From Alphaproteobacteria bacterium 32-64-14 (GTDB lineage Bacteria > Pseudomonadota > Alphaproteobacteria > Caulobacterales > Hyphomonadaceae): 64,000 bases of DNA. Where the stretch lies: NCBI GenBank assembly GCA_002280725.1, contig NCEM01000022.1, positions 62,001 through 126,000 on the forward strand, given 5' to 3'. The notes under the pieces were generated by a model. That model saw only the letters and a list, made by a program, of their open reading frames with translations, did not search any database and was not told the DNA's origin. Position numbers and translations under genes: made by a program. Shown piece after piece: positions 1 to 9,055 of this stretch (its first letter is position 1; every line of letters starts with the position of its first letter).

Positions 1-1341
1 CGATTTCTCGATCGACACCGTGCCGACGAGCACAGGCTGCTTGCGGCGTGCGCAATCGCGGATGTCGGTGATGATCGCCTTGTATTTCTCTTTTGCGGTC
101 CGGTAGACGACGTCGTCCTCGTCGATCCGCTTGACCGGCTTGTTGGTCGGGACTTCGGTGACTTCCAGCTTGTAGATGTCCTGGAATTCCTGCGCCTCTG
201 TCGAGGCCGTACCGGTCATGCCGGCCAGCTTGTCGTACAGGCGGAAATAGTTCTGGAAGGTGATCGAGGCGAGCGTCTGGTTCTCGGGCTGGATCTTGGT
301 CTTCTCCTTCGCCTCGATGGCCTGGTGCAGGCCTTCGGAGAGGCGGCGGCCCGTCATCATGCGGCCGGTGAACTCGTCGATCAGCATCACCTCGCCATTC
401 TTGACGATGTAATCCTTGTCGCGCTGGAACAGCTTGTGTGCGCGCAGCGCCTGGTTGGCGTGGTGAACGAGTGAGATGTTGGCGGGCTCGTACAGCGAGC
501 CCTGCAGGATGCCGGCCTGCACCATCAGCTCTTCGATCTTCTCGTTGCCGCTTTCCGAGTACACGATCGAGCGCTGTTTCTCGTCGAGCGTGTAGTCGTC
601 CTTGGTCAGCAGCGGGATGATCGCATCGATCTGCTGGTAGAGCTCCGAACGGTCGTCGGTCGGGCCGGAGATGATCAGCGGCGTGCGGCTTTCATCGACG
701 AGGATCGAGTCCACTTCATCGACCATCGCGAAGCGGTGGCCGCGCTGGACCATGTCGGCCAGCGAGTACTTCATGTTGTCGCGCAGATAGTCGAAGCCGA
801 ATTCGTTGTTGGTGCCGTAGGTCACGTCGCAGGCGTAGGCCGCGCGGCGCTGGGCGTCGTCGAGGCCGTGCACGATCTTGCCGACCGAGAGGCCGAGGAA
901 GCGATAGACGCGGCCCATCCAGTCCGCGTCGCGGCTGGCGAGGTAGTCGTTGACGGTGATGACGTGGACGCCCCGGCCCTCAAGCGCGTTGAGGTAGACG
1001 GGGGCGGTGGCGACCAGGGTCTTGCCCTCGCCGGTGCGCATCTCGGCGATACCGCCCTTGTGGAGGACCATGCCGCCGATCAGCTGGACGTCGAAATGCC
1101 GCAGACCCAAAGTACGCTTTGCGGCCTCGCGGACCGTGGCGAAGGCCTCGGGAAGGATGTCGTCCAGCTTGGCGCCGTTGGCGACCTGCTGGCGGAAGTC
1201 CTTGGTGCGCTGGCGCAGCGCATCGTCGGACAGGGCTTCCGTCACCGGCTCGAGTGCGTTGATGCGTTGAACGATGGACTTGTAGGGCCGTACCTTTCGT
1301 TCGTTGACCGAACCAAAGATTTTCTGGGCAATCCCAAGCAT
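1..1341 (-). CDS. secA: Preprotein translocase ATPase SecA (N-terminal 447 residues, cut by window edge)
   Basis: SecA is the cytoplasmic motor ATPase that pushes preproteins through the SecYEG channel. The visible part starts [20 protein letters not shown], a normal SecA N-terminus. It contains the Walker A motif MRTGEGKT (residues 101-108), a DEVD Walker B box (208-211), and the [11 protein letters not shown] stretch typical of NBD1 and the start of the preprotein cross-linking domain. The gene runs leftward out of the window, so the C-terminal half and SEC-C tail are not seen. It diverges from the isomerase lipoprotein gene with about 250 bp between, which must hold both promoters. Identity is certain; only completeness is unknown. 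Confidence 0.97.
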   Translation of the reverse strand, partial: MLGIAQKIFGSVNERKVRPYKSIVQRINALEPVTEALSDDALRQRTKDFRQQVANGAKLDDILPEAFATVREAAKRTLGLRHFDVQLIGGMVLHKGGIAEMRTGEGKTLVATAPVYLNALEGRGVHVITVNDYLASRDADWMGRVYRFLGLSVGKIVHGLDDAQRRAAYACDVTYGTNNEFGFDYLRDNMKYSLADMVQRGHRFAMVDEVDSILVDESRTPLIISGPTDDRSELYQQIDAIIPLLTKDDYTLDEKQRSIVYSESGNEKIEELMVQAGILQGSLYEPANISLVHHANQALRAHKLFQRDKDYIVKNGEVMLIDEFTGRMMTGRRLSEGLHQAIEAKEKTKIQPENQTLASITFQNYFRLYDKLAGMTGTASTEAQEFQDIYKLEVTEVPTNKPVKRIDEDDVVYRTAKEKYKAIITDIRDCARRKQPVLVGTVSIEKS

Positions 1342-1593
1342 TCCGATTATCCGCCTGCCAGCCTCACGCGAGCCGAGATGGTCGCGGCGTCCCTCTATAT
1401 AAGACGTGTATACGGGGGATTTATCCAGCCTCGGCTACACAGGCGGCATGCCTTAAACTCACCCGAAACGACCCGGTAAGTCCCTCGACTTGCGCCTTCG
1501 CGAGACGTAAGGACCGGCATTACCAGTGTCAATCCAAGCACTGGGTAGCCCTGACTGCCCGAAGACGGCTTTAGCAGCTTGAGGAGCCTCAGG

Positions 1594-2649
1594 ATGGCTT
1601 TTGGGTCACGCCCTGGATGGTTAACCGCCCTGATCGTGTCCGGTTCCACGCTACTGGCCGGATGTGGGGGCGGCGAAGATGCGCCAGCGCGCGAGCCTGT
1701 GTCGCTCGACAGGTCGGCCGAGGCCGCATCGGTCAACGGGCAGATCATCTATGTCGCGGATGTCGAACTCGAGGCCCGGATGAAGGGCCTGATCGAAGCG
1801 GGCGAAACACTGGAGCCGACCAGCGTCGAATTCGACGAAATCCTGGACCAGCTGATCGAGGTGAAGCTTCTCTCGATGGAAGCGATCTCGCGCGGTCTCG
1901 ATGAGGATCCCGAGGCGCGCCACCGCCTGGAGACGGCGCGCGACAATATCCTCGGCAACATCCTGCTGGAGGCGATCGCCTCCGAGCGGATCGATGAGGC
2001 TGCGATCCGCAAGATGTACGAGACGCAGGTCACGCTGCTCGAACAGCAGATGGAAAACGAGGCGCGCCTGCGCCACATTCTCGTCCCGACGAAGGAAGCC
2101 ATCGACAGCATCGCAGCCGAGATCAAGGCGGGCGCGGATTTCGCGGTCACGGCGGCGCGCCGGTCGATCGATGACGCCACCAAGATGGACGGTGGCGATC
2201 TCGGTTACATGACCGCGGAAGATGCGACGCCCGATTTCGCGCGCGTCATTCGCGATGTGCCGCAGGGCGGCGTGTCGCGGCCGTTCCAGGACAGCCAGGG
2301 GTGGCACATCGTGAAGGTGGACGAGGTGCGCAAGCGCCGCCCGCCCTCGATCGAGGAGCTGCGCGAGCGCATCGAGCGCTATCTCAAGGCGCAGCAACTG
2401 GAATCGATCCTCGGCGAACTGCGCGCGGAAGCGGCCATCGTGAAGCGCAATTCGCCGCGCGGGGCCCGCCCGGCCGAGCCTGCCACGGTTCGGCCTGCAC
2501 CGCGTCCGGCGGCGGAGCCCGAAACGCCACCGCCCGCAGCCGCCGAGCCTGGCGCGTCATCTGCGCCGTCCGCCGGCACCGCCTCGGAAACGCGCGATGG
2601 ACCGCCGGCAACGCCCGCGCCCGCAACCACCACGCCTCCATCCCAGTAA
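1594..2649 (+). CDS. Peptidyl-prolyl cis-trans isomerase lipoprotein, PpiC/SurA type
   Basis: Predicted periplasmic, lipid-anchored foldase. The ATG at 1594 is chosen because AGGAG (1582-1586) lies seven bases upstream; an in-frame TTG at 1579 has no such site. The product (351 aa) opens with a signal peptide ending in the lipobox LLAGC (Cys24). A SurA-N-like helical region follows, then one parvulin domain at about residues 150-248 (LRHILVP near its start, GGDLGYM in the middle, QGWHIVKVDEV at its end). The last 75 residues are a Pro/Ala-rich, probably disordered tail. It lies between secA and argJ, an order I know from other alphaproteobacteria, and likely helps fold Sec-exported proteins. 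Substrates cannot be read from the sequence. Confidence 0.9.
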   Translation: MAFGSRPGWLTALIVSGSTLLAGCGGGEDAPAREPVSLDRSAEAASVNGQIIYVADVELEARMKGLIEAGETLEPTSVEFDEILDQLIEVKLLSMEAISRGLDEDPEARHRLETARDNILGNILLEAIASERIDEAAIRKMYETQVTLLEQQMENEARLRHILVPTKEAIDSIAAEIKAGADFAVTAARRSIDDATKMDGGDLGYMTAEDATPDFARVIRDVPQGGVSRPFQDSQGWHIVKVDEVRKRRPPSIEELRERIERYLKAQQLESILGELRAEAAIVKRNSPRGARPAEPATVRPAPRPAAEPETPPPAAAEPGASSAPSAGTASETRDGPPATPAPATTTPPSQ

Positions 2650-2672
2650 GACGTCTCACAGGGTTTCGACAC

Positions 2673-3926
2673 TTGGCCACTGTTTCCGAACTGCCGGTTT
2701 CCCCGCTCGCGCCTGAACGCTTTCCGAACCTACCGAAGGTTGCAGGCGTCGAGGCGGTCACGTATTCGCTCGGCCTCTACAAGGGCAAGGTGCGCGATGA
2801 CCTGCTGGTCGTCCACTTTCCTGAGGGCGCCGCGGCAGGCGGCATCTTCACGACGTCCTCGACACGTTCGGACGATGTGGATCGCTGCCGCGCTGCGTTG
2901 AAGGCGGGCGGAGGCAAGGCGCGGGTGCTGGTGGTCAACACCGGTAATTCCAATGCTTTCACGGGCGCGGCTGGCATCGCGAAGAATGCTGCTACGATTG
3001 CTTCGGCGATGAAGTTGTCGGGCTGCGGTGAGCATGAGGTGTTCATCTCCGCCACCGGCGTGATCGGCGAGCCGTTGCCGGCGCACATCGTCTCGGGCGG
3101 CGTCGAGAAAGTGTGGAGCGGTCTTGGCGCACCCGACTGGGAGAAGGTCGCCAATTGCATCCGCACCACCGATACGTTTGCGAAGGCTGCCGGCGAGACG
3201 GTCGATCTCAACCGCCGCAATGTGAACATCCTCGGCATCGCCAAGGGCTCGGGCATGATCCAGCCCAACATGGCGACGACGCTGAACTACATGTTCACGG
3301 ACGCAGCGCTGGCGCCGAATGTCTGCCAGGCGCTGATCTCGCGGCTGGGCGATCTCACCTACAACTGCATCACCGTGGACTCAGACACCTCCACCTCCGA
3401 CACGCTGCTGTTCTTCGCGACGGGAGCTGCCGGCGGCGAGCCGATCCACAATCCCGACGATCCGCGGCTTGAGGGTTTTGTCGAGGCGATGCACCGCGTG
3501 CTGCTCGACCTCGCCACCCAGATCGTGCGCGACGGGGAAGGGGCTACCAAGATCATCGAGATCACGGTCGAGGGCGCCGCCAGCGATGCGTCCGCCAAGG
3601 TCATCGCCTGCTCGATCGCCAACTCGCCGCTGGTGAAGACGGCGATCGCAGCGAGCGACGCCAACTGGGGCCGGGTGGTCATGGCAATCGGCAAGACCGC
3701 CGAACCGGTCGAGCGCGACCGGCTGAGCCTGTGGTTCGGCGACCATGCCGTGGCCACGAACGGCGCACGGGCGGCCGGGTATTCGGAAGCCGTCGCCACC
3801 CGCGCCGTGTCCGGCGAACAGGTGTTCATCCGCGCAAATGTCGGCGTTGGCGAGGGCCGGGCGCGCGTGTGGACCTGCGACCTCACCGATGGTTACGTGA
3901 AGATAAACGGCGCCTACAGAAGTTGA
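2673..3926 (+). CDS. argJ: Bifunctional glutamate N-acetyltransferase / ornithine acetyltransferase ArgJ
   Basis: ArgJ transfers acetyl from N-acetylornithine to glutamate, and can acetylate glutamate from acetyl-CoA, closing the acetyl cycle of arginine synthesis. Family marks are NTGNSNAFTG, the oxyanion-loop motif ISATGVIGEPLP, and the self-cleavage site in GSGMIQPNMATTL, where Thr202 becomes the N-terminal nucleophile of the beta chain. The start is taken as TTG at 2673, giving MATVSELPVSPLAPERFPNL and 417 residues, normal for the family. The reading frame stays open upstream but overlaps the isomerase gene there, so that part is not thought to be coding. No strong Shine-Dalgarno is visible. 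Together with argD and argF at 16.7-18.7 kb it shows arginine biosynthesis capacity. Confidence 0.95.
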   Translation: MATVSELPVSPLAPERFPNLPKVAGVEAVTYSLGLYKGKVRDDLLVVHFPEGAAAGGIFTTSSTRSDDVDRCRAALKAGGGKARVLVVNTGNSNAFTGAAGIAKNAATIASAMKLSGCGEHEVFISATGVIGEPLPAHIVSGGVEKVWSGLGAPDWEKVANCIRTTDTFAKAAGETVDLNRRNVNILGIAKGSGMIQPNMATTLNYMFTDAALAPNVCQALISRLGDLTYNCITVDSDTSTSDTLLFFATGAAGGEPIHNPDDPRLEGFVEAMHRVLLDLATQIVRDGEGATKIIEITVEGAASDASAKVIACSIANSPLVKTAIAASDANWGRVVMAIGKTAEPVERDRLSLWFGDHAVATNGARAAGYSEAVATRAVSGEQVFIRANVGVGEGRARVWTCDLTDGYVKINGAYRS

Positions 3927-3970
3927 GCGCTGGCTGCACGCCACATTTACCCAACTATGAGAGAACGACG

Positions 3971-4387
3971 ATGCGCACGCTGATGATTGTTGCAGCAGCT
4001 GCGCTGGTTCGAAGCGATGGGCGTCTGCTTCTTGCGCAGCGGCCCAAGGGAAAGACGATGGCGGGTCTCTGGGAATTCCCAGGCGGCAAGATCGAAGCCG
4101 GCGAAAGCCCGCAGGGAGCGCTCGCGCGCGAACTGCAGGAAGAGCTTGGCGTTCGCGTTGCCGAATCCGACATGACGGCTTTCTCGTTTGCCTCGCACGC
4201 CTACGAACGGTTTCACCTGCTGATGCCGGTCTTCATGATCCGGTCCTGGGAAGGCGAGATCGAAGCCAAGGAGGGTCAGCAGCTCGCCTGGGTGTCCGCC
4301 ACGGAGGTCAGGAGCTACCCAGCTCCTGCGGCGGACGTGCCCTTGTTCGAGCAATTCATTGACTGGTCGAAGGCGGCACGCGCATGA
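3971..4387 (+). CDS. mutT: MutT/NUDIX hydrolase, probable 8-oxo-dGTP diphosphatase
   Basis: Nudix hydrolase of 138 residues expected to cleanse 8-oxo-dGTP from the nucleotide pool. The full Nudix box GX5EX7REUXEEXGU is present from Gly39 to Val61, with metal-binding Glu residues 54, 57 and 58. The stretch LWEFPGGK just before it and QLAWVSATEV near the end are typical of MutT proteins in the secA-argJ-mutT neighbourhood of alphaproteobacteria. The ATG at 3971 follows a GAGAACGACG leader; the longer open frame upstream lies inside argJ. Its stop codon overlaps the start of the small pilin gene (ATGA at 4384-4387), so the two are probably cotranscribed. Confidence 0.93.
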   Translation: MRTLMIVAAAALVRSDGRLLLAQRPKGKTMAGLWEFPGGKIEAGESPQGALARELQEELGVRVAESDMTAFSFASHAYERFHLLMPVFMIRSWEGEIEAKEGQQLAWVSATEVRSYPAPAADVPLFEQFIDWSKAARA

Positions 4388-4563
4388 AATCGCTCAACAC
4401 ACTTCTGAAGTTCTTCAAGGATCGCTCCGGCGCGACCGTGATCGAATACTGCCTCATCGCAGGCGTGATCTCGATCGCCATCGTCGGCGGCGCCTCGGCA
4501 ATCGGCACGAACACGAACTCGTCGTTCAACGCCGTGCAGGCAGGATTCGACGCAGCGCCGTAA
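4384..4563 (+). CDS. Flp/Fap-type type IVb pilin, small orphan gene
   Basis: A 59-residue product starting MKSLNTLLKFFKDRSG. It has the class IVb prepilin pattern: a short basic leader ending in Gly16, then ATVIEYCLIAG, with the conserved Glu at +5 and Tyr at +6 of the mature chain, followed by one hydrophobic helix (about residues 18-40) and a short polar tail. Prepilin peptidase would cut after Gly16, and Tad-type machinery would assemble the protein. No tad/cpa assembly genes are in this window, so it either serves a system elsewhere or is a leftover copy. Translation is likely coupled to mutT through the ATGA overlap. A Cys sits in the helix, where Gly is more usual. Confidence 0.85.
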   Translation: MKSLNTLLKFFKDRSGATVIEYCLIAGVISIAIVGGASAIGTNTNSSFNAVQAGFDAAP

Positions 4564-4618
4564 GGCGCGATCCCGTGCTGGGCCGTAAGGCGCGATCCCG
4601 TGCTGGGCCGTAAGGCGC
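4561..4618. repeat. 25-bp tandem repeat, 2.3 copies
   Basis: The 25-bp unit starting TAAGGCGCGATCCCG occurs at 4561-4585 and 4586-4610 without mismatch, followed by a partial copy (4611-4618). The first unit begins with the stop codon of the Flp pilin gene, and the last ends against the stop codon of the convergent methyltransferase gene. It looks like replication slippage in the short space between two convergent genes. I see no terminator hairpin in it. Confidence 0.85.
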
Positions 4619-5574
4619 TAACCCGCCTTCTCGCCCGCGCCCTGTTCCTTCACGCCCAAGGCATCGGCCAGCCGCACAGTCGCGCTGCCGGGACGTTTCG
4701 GCTTGGGTTGATCGGGCGAGGGCGACCAGCCTGACAGGGTGACGAACTCAAACGTCGCGCGCACGCGGCCATCGGGATCGGAGAAGCGGCGGGCATAGGT
4801 GTCCATCGCGCGCATCAGGATGGTGCGTGTCAGCGGCGGCGCTTCGCGGTTTGCAAAGGCGGCCGTCTCGCCCATGCCGCGCAGGTCGCCCAGCAGGCGC
4901 AGCGGATGCGCATAGCGCACGGTGCGCGCATCGTTGTCAGCAACCGGCATCGCAAAACCCGCGCGCTGCAGCAGGCCCGCGCCGTCGATCACATCGAGAT
5001 AGGGCGAGATGCGGTTGGCGGCGCCGCCGCGGATTTCATCCTCTGCAGACAGCAGGGACTGGCGAAGTTCGTTGAGCGTTCGCCCACCCAGCACCGTCCC
5101 GATGAACAGCCCGTCCGGCTTCAGCACGCGACGGATCTGGATCAGCGCGCCGGGCAGGTCGTTCACCCAATGCAGCGACAGGGCCGACACTACGAGATCG
5201 AATGAGGCTTCCGGGAAGGGCAGCGCTTCTTCATCCGCGATCACGCCGGGATTGAAGGCGGGAGAGAGGTCAGCCGTCACGATCTCGCCCAGCCGGGGGG
5301 CGACGAGCGGATCGGCCTTCAGCGTGCGGGCGAGCAATCCATCATGTGCGCCAAGATCGAGTACGCGATCGAAAGTGCGGTTGATGGCGGATAATCGCGC
5401 GGCGATGTCTTCCGCCGCGATCTGTTTCAGGAAAGAATAGTCAGCGAAGCGCGCAGCCGCGCGGGCGCGGCGGCGGGCGTGAAGCTGCCGGTCGAAGATC
5501 CGCATGGGATCGGGGGCGGCAGACGAAGGGCCAGTTGGGGGGCCTGAAGGGGGAGGGGTTGGGAAAGTCATCAC
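4618..5574 (-). CDS. SAM-dependent methyltransferase-fold protein, NDUFAF5/BioC-like
   Basis: Class I Rossmann methyltransferase-fold protein of 318 residues. Motif I is VLDLGAHDG (residues 71-79), and the region ASFDLVVSALSLHWVNDLPG is the usual post-motif block. The segment MRIFDRQLHARRRARAAARF resembles the N-terminus of the alphaproteobacterial homologues of mitochondrial NDUFAF5, which modifies an arginine of a complex I subunit; BioC-type malonyl-ACP methyltransferases are the other close family. The Pro/Ser-rich first 23 residues may not all be translated, since the internal Met24 would fit the family start. It diverges from comF, and the two start regions overlap or abut near 5535-5574. 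Exact substrate is not resolved. Confidence 0.82.
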   Translation of the reverse strand: MMTFPTPPPSGPPTGPSSAAPDPMRIFDRQLHARRRARAAARFADYSFLKQIAAEDIAARLSAINRTFDRVLDLGAHDGLLARTLKADPLVAPRLGEIVTADLSPAFNPGVIADEEALPFPEASFDLVVSALSLHWVNDLPGALIQIRRVLKPDGLFIGTVLGGRTLNELRQSLLSAEDEIRGGAANRISPYLDVIDGAGLLQRAGFAMPVADNDARTVRYAHPLRLLGDLRGMGETAAFANREAPPLTRTILMRAMDTYARRFSDPDGRVRATFEFVTLSGWSPSPDQPKPKRPGSATVRLADALGVKEQGAGEKAG

Positions 5575-6371
5575 TGCCCAATGTAGCGACGGATACGCGC
5601 GCGGGTAAGACCGAACCGCGCCGGTTGCGCCGCCGTGTGCGGGCCGGGCGCACGCTGGCCGGGCTGATCTGGCCGCAGCGTTCGCTGATCACGCACCGGG
5701 AACTGCCCGGCCCTGGGGCGCTGGAGCCGGGCCTGTGGTCGAAGCTGACCTTCATCACGGGCCAGCAATGCGCCCGCTGCGGCCTGCCGTTCGAGATTGC
5801 CGTTGAACCGGATCAGGTGTGCGGGGCGTGTCTGGCAGACCCGCCTGCCTATGACAGGGCGCGGGCGGCGCTCATTTACGGCGATATCTCGCGCGACCTC
5901 GTGCTGGGCCTCAAATATCAAGGCAGGCGCGACGGGCTGGGCATGCTGTCCGGGTGGATGGGGAACGCCGGCGCCGAATTGCTGGCGGGGGCCGACCTGA
6001 TCACGCCGGTGCCGCTGCATTATTTCCGGCTGATCTGGCGCGGGTTCAACCAGTCGGGCTGGCTGGCGGCCGCGCTGGCGCAGTCCAGCGGCGTGCGTCT
6101 GTCGGTAGATACGCTCAAGCGGGTGAAGGCGACGCCCATCCAGGGCAATCTTTCGGCAGACGCCCGCCGCAGGAATGTGCAGGGCGCGTTCAAGGTGCGC
6201 AGCAGCCGGTTGAAGCTGGTGAAGGGTAAGCGGGTGGTGCTGGTCGACGATGTGCTGACCACGGGGGCAACCGCCGAGGCCTGCGCGCGGACGCTGAAAC
6301 GGGCGGGGGCGGCCTGCGTCGATGTGATCACACTGGCCCGTGTTGCAGGGCCGCGCACCGCAACCATATAG
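5535..6371 (+). CDS. comF: ComF family phosphoribosyltransferase-like protein
   Basis: ComF/GntX family protein. It has a zinc-ribbon-like N-terminal part (CARCGLPF and CGAC, about residues 78-104) followed by a type I phosphoribosyltransferase fold, with the PRPP loop VVLVDDVLTTGATA near the C-terminus. Members take part in DNA uptake or in purine/DNA metabolism; the biochemical activity is still poorly defined. The true start is uncertain. TTG at 5535 gives 278 residues, TTG at 5559 sits directly behind a GGGAGGGG run, and the conserved region starts only near residue 35. It is followed closely by glutaredoxin, as in other alphaproteobacteria. Confidence 0.88.
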   Translation: MGGLKGEGLGKSSLPNVATDTRAGKTEPRRLRRRVRAGRTLAGLIWPQRSLITHRELPGPGALEPGLWSKLTFITGQQCARCGLPFEIAVEPDQVCGACLADPPAYDRARAALIYGDISRDLVLGLKYQGRRDGLGMLSGWMGNAGAELLAGADLITPVPLHYFRLIWRGFNQSGWLAAALAQSSGVRLSVDTLKRVKATPIQGNLSADARRRNVQGAFKVRSSRLKLVKGKRVVLVDDVLTTGATAEACARTLKRAGAACVDVITLARVAGPRTATI

Positions 6372-6481
6372 TTTTGGCCATATGGATTTGGAACGATTCC
6401 AGAGTTTCCACGCTCTGTAATAATGCGAGGTTCAGGTTTCGGCCTGCAAACTCAGGTTTGGGCAAGGTGAGGAGCAAGCCG

Positions 6482-6751
6482 GTGGCGGCGCGGGTCGAAA
6501 TCTATACGCGGGACTTTTGCGGCTACTGCACGCGCGCCAAGGCGCTGCTGGCGTCCAAGGGCGTCGATGTGGTCGAGTACCGCGCGGGCGATGATCCGGA
6601 CAAGCGCCGCGAGATGATCCAGCGCGCGAGCGGCACGACCTATCCGCAGATCTTCATCAACGGCCGCCATGTCGGCGGCTCGGACGACATCCACGATCTC
6701 GATCGCAGCGGCCGGCTGGACCCGCTGCTCGCTCAACCCGCCGTCGCCTAG
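6482..6751 (+). CDS. grxC: Glutaredoxin 3
   Basis: Small dithiol glutaredoxin (89 residues) that uses glutathione to reduce disulfides, for example in ribonucleotide reductase. The active site CGYC is at residues 13-16; the cis-proline stretch TTYPQIFING and the GSDD glutathione-binding turn are present. GTG at 6482 is preferred because AGGAG (6470-6474) lies seven bases upstream and the sequence then begins MAARVEIYTRDFCGYC, the usual length. The open frame extends further upstream but has no family similarity there. It lies between comF and a DUF1178 gene. Confidence 0.94.
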   Translation: MAARVEIYTRDFCGYCTRAKALLASKGVDVVEYRAGDDPDKRREMIQRASGTTYPQIFINGRHVGGSDDIHDLDRSGRLDPLLAQPAVA

Positions 6752-6785
6752 GACCCGTCTACCAACATAAAGGAAAGCTGCACAC

Positions 6786-7214
6786 GTGATCCGCTATTCT
6801 CTCGCATGCGTGGGGGAACATCCGTTCGAGGCATGGTTCTCGGACTCGAAGGCGTATGACCGTCAGCGCAAACGCAAGCTCGTCGAATGCCCGGTGTGCG
6901 GATCGACCGAGGTGCACAAGCAGATCATGGCGCCCGCCGTCCGCTCATCCGAGAAGGCCGTGCCGGCTGAGGTCGCTGCAGCGAAGGTCGCGGCTGAAAT
7001 CCGCCAGCACATCGAGACGACGCACGATTATGTCGGCGAGAAGTTCGCGGACGAGGCGCGGTCCATGTACTATGGTGAAGCGGCGCACCGCCCCGTGTGG
7101 GGCGAAGTCACGCCCGAGGTTGCGCAGGAACTGGTCGAGGAGGGCGTGCCCGCCCTGCCGCTGCCCAAGCCCTTCGCCCCCGAACCGCCCCGCCGCCGGG
7201 CCAAGCTGAACTAG
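6786..7214 (+). CDS. DUF1178 family protein
   Basis: A 142-residue conserved protein of unknown function. The N-terminus MIRYSLACVGEHPFEAWFSD and the CPVCG knuckle at residues 35-39 are the hallmarks of DUF1178; with Cys8 they may bind a metal. The middle is helical and charged and the C-terminus is Pro/Arg-rich. The start is GTG at 6786 with AAAGGAAA a little upstream. The family usually travels with glutaredoxin and comF in alphaproteobacteria, as here. No enzymatic motif is visible. Confidence 0.88.
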   Translation: MIRYSLACVGEHPFEAWFSDSKAYDRQRKRKLVECPVCGSTEVHKQIMAPAVRSSEKAVPAEVAAAKVAAEIRQHIETTHDYVGEKFADEARSMYYGEAAHRPVWGEVTPEVAQELVEEGVPALPLPKPFAPEPPRRRAKLN

Positions 7215-7301
7215 AATCCGGCCACTTTTCGGAGCATTTCGAGCGTTCGCAAGCGGACGCCGGACATGCTAGTAAAGCGGCCGAACCAAGAGGACTTCCC
7301 T

Positions 7302-8144
7302 ATGACGATGGGATTCATCGACGCCACGGACAGCCCGCCGCGTCACACCAACGAGATCAAGCTGCACGGGCCGGAAGCCTTCGCGGGCATGCGCAAGGCT
7401 GGTCAGCTGGCGGCTGCGTGTCTCGACATGCTGGCGCCGCACGTCGTGCCGGGCGTCACCACGGGCAAGCTCGATGATCTTGCACGCGAGTTCGTGCTGG
7501 CCGGCGGCGGCGTGCCGGCGTGCCTGTTCTACAAGGGCTATCGCCACACGGTCTGCACGTCGATCAATCACGTGGTGTGCCATGGCATTCCCGGCGCGAA
7601 GCAGCTGAAGGAAGGCGACATCGTCAACATCGATGTCACCGTCATCGTCGATGGCTGGCATGGCGATACCTCGCGCATGTATTCGGTGGGCGAAGTGAAG
7701 CGCAAATCCTCGCGCCTGATGGACATCACCTACGAGTGCATGATGAAGGGCATCGAGGCGATCAAGCCCGGCGCCCGCCTCGGCGATATCGGTGCTGCGA
7801 TCCAGGAGCATGCCGAGCGGCAGCGCTATTCCGTGGTGGAGGCGTTCTGCGGTCATGGCCTTGGCCGCGTCTTCCACGACTCGCCCAACATCCTGCACTT
7901 CGGCCGTCGCGGGCATGGCGAGGAGCTGCGCCCCGGCATGATCTTCACGGTCGAGCCGATGATCAATCTCGGCCGCCGCGACGTGGCGCTTCTGGCCGAT
8001 GGCTGGACGGCGGTGACGCGCGACCGCTCGCTGTCGGCGCAGTACGAGCATTCGGTCGGGGTGACGGAAACGGGCTTCGAGATCTTCAGCGCCTCGCCAA
8101 CCGGGCTCCACACGCCGCATACATCCGGCGCTGGCGCCGGCTGA
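7302..8144 (+). CDS. map: Type I methionine aminopeptidase
   Basis: Removes the N-terminal methionine from nascent proteins. The five metal ligands of the pita-bread fold are visible: Asp in NIDVTVI, Asp in WHGDTSRM, His in FCGHGLGRVFH, Glu in FTVEPM and Glu in QYEHSVGVTE. ATG at 7302 has AAGAGGA (7288-7294) at good spacing and gives 280 residues. A longer frame from 7266 exists but lacks a ribosome site. It is followed after a few bases by radC, a familiar alphaproteobacterial pairing. Confidence 0.96.
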   Translation: MTMGFIDATDSPPRHTNEIKLHGPEAFAGMRKAGQLAAACLDMLAPHVVPGVTTGKLDDLAREFVLAGGGVPACLFYKGYRHTVCTSINHVVCHGIPGAKQLKEGDIVNIDVTVIVDGWHGDTSRMYSVGEVKRKSSRLMDITYECMMKGIEAIKPGARLGDIGAAIQEHAERQRYSVVEAFCGHGLGRVFHDSPNILHFGRRGHGEELRPGMIFTVEPMINLGRRDVALLADGWTAVTRDRSLSAQYEHSVGVTETGFEIFSASPTGLHTPHTSGAGAG

Positions 8145-8150
8145 TCGGAG

Positions 8151-8867
8151 ATGGACGACGGGGGGAAGTCAAAACCAGGCGCGTCTGAAGGCCCCGCGAA
8201 GCACTATCACGGCCATCGCGAGCGCATCCGCCAGCGCATCATGAAGGGCGATGGCGCGCACCTCGACGATTACGAGATTCTCGAAGTCCTGCTGTGCGCG
8301 TTCATCCCGCGCGTTGACGTGCGGCCCATCGCCAAGACGCTGGTCGACCGCTTCGGCACCGTCTCGGCCGTGCTGGCGGCCGCGCCCGGGCGCCTGATGG
8401 AGATCGATGGCATCGGCGAGGCGACGGCCGCGTACCTGCGCGCGACCAACCTGCTGCTGCAGCGCGCGGCCGGCGACGAGGTCAAGGCCAAGCCCGTCAT
8501 CACCAATTGGGCCGCGCTGCTGAATTATGTGAAGTTGGCCCTGCGGCACGAGCGCTCCGAACAGGCGCGGGTGCTCTATCTCGACCGCAAGAACAAGTTG
8601 ATCGCGGATGAGATCGCCGGGCGGGGCACGGTCGATCACGCGCCGGTCTATCCGCGCGAGATCGCCCGCCGCGCGCTGGAGCTGTCGGCCTCCGCCGTCA
8701 TCCTCGTGCACAACCATCCCAGCGGTGATCCCACGCCTTCGCGCGCGGATATCGACCTCACGCGCGAGATCGAGAAGGCCCTCGCGCCGCTTGAGATCAG
8801 GCTACACGACCATCTGGTGGTTGGCGCCTCCGAGACGGTCAGCATGAAGGCCAAGGGCCTGATCTGA
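8151..8867 (+). CDS. radC: RadC family JAB/MPN-domain protein
   Basis: A 238-residue RadC-like protein. The N-terminal half carries a helix-hairpin-helix segment (LMEIDGIGEATAAYL). The C-terminal JAB/MPN domain has the metal-binding signature HNHPSGDPTPSRADID (His187, His189, Asp200), preceded by the family block AGRGTVDHAPVYPREI. RadC was once linked to DNA repair, but its role is unresolved; the JAB fold suggests a metallo-hydrolase or nuclease. It lies six bases after map and is probably cotranscribed with it. Confidence 0.93.
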   Translation: MDDGGKSKPGASEGPAKHYHGHRERIRQRIMKGDGAHLDDYEILEVLLCAFIPRVDVRPIAKTLVDRFGTVSAVLAAAPGRLMEIDGIGEATAAYLRATNLLLQRAAGDEVKAKPVITNWAALLNYVKLALRHERSEQARVLYLDRKNKLIADEIAGRGTVDHAPVYPREIARRALELSASAVILVHNHPSGDPTPSRADIDLTREIEKALAPLEIRLHDHLVVGASETVSMKAKGLI

Positions 8868-8935
8868 TCGCACATCCCCCAGCGTTCATTGCTGCGGCGC
8901 GGCAAGCCTCGGTGGGGGATTCCCCTGCATTGTGC

Positions 8936-8963
8936 TTGCCCTTGGAACCGCCATGGCTAGGGT
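8936..8963 (+). promoter_or_regulatory. Candidate housekeeping promoter for the first MFS gene
   Basis: TTGCCC (8936-8941), a 14-base spacer and GCTAGGGT (8956-8963) resemble the Caulobacter-type housekeeping pattern TTGnCn-N10-14-GCTAnnnT. The start codon GTG at 9004 with AGGGAGG in front lies about 40 bases downstream. The core GGCTAGGGT also occurs upstream of the third MFS gene (50639-50647, minus strand). This is a match by eye only. Confidence 0.4.
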
Positions 8964-9055
8964 GTGCCCACGTCGGCTCGTCAGTAGCCGCAGGGAGGAC
9001 ACAGTGGCGGCAGCACCAGCGTCGGCGGGCGAAGCCCCGGCCGGGGGACAAAGTT

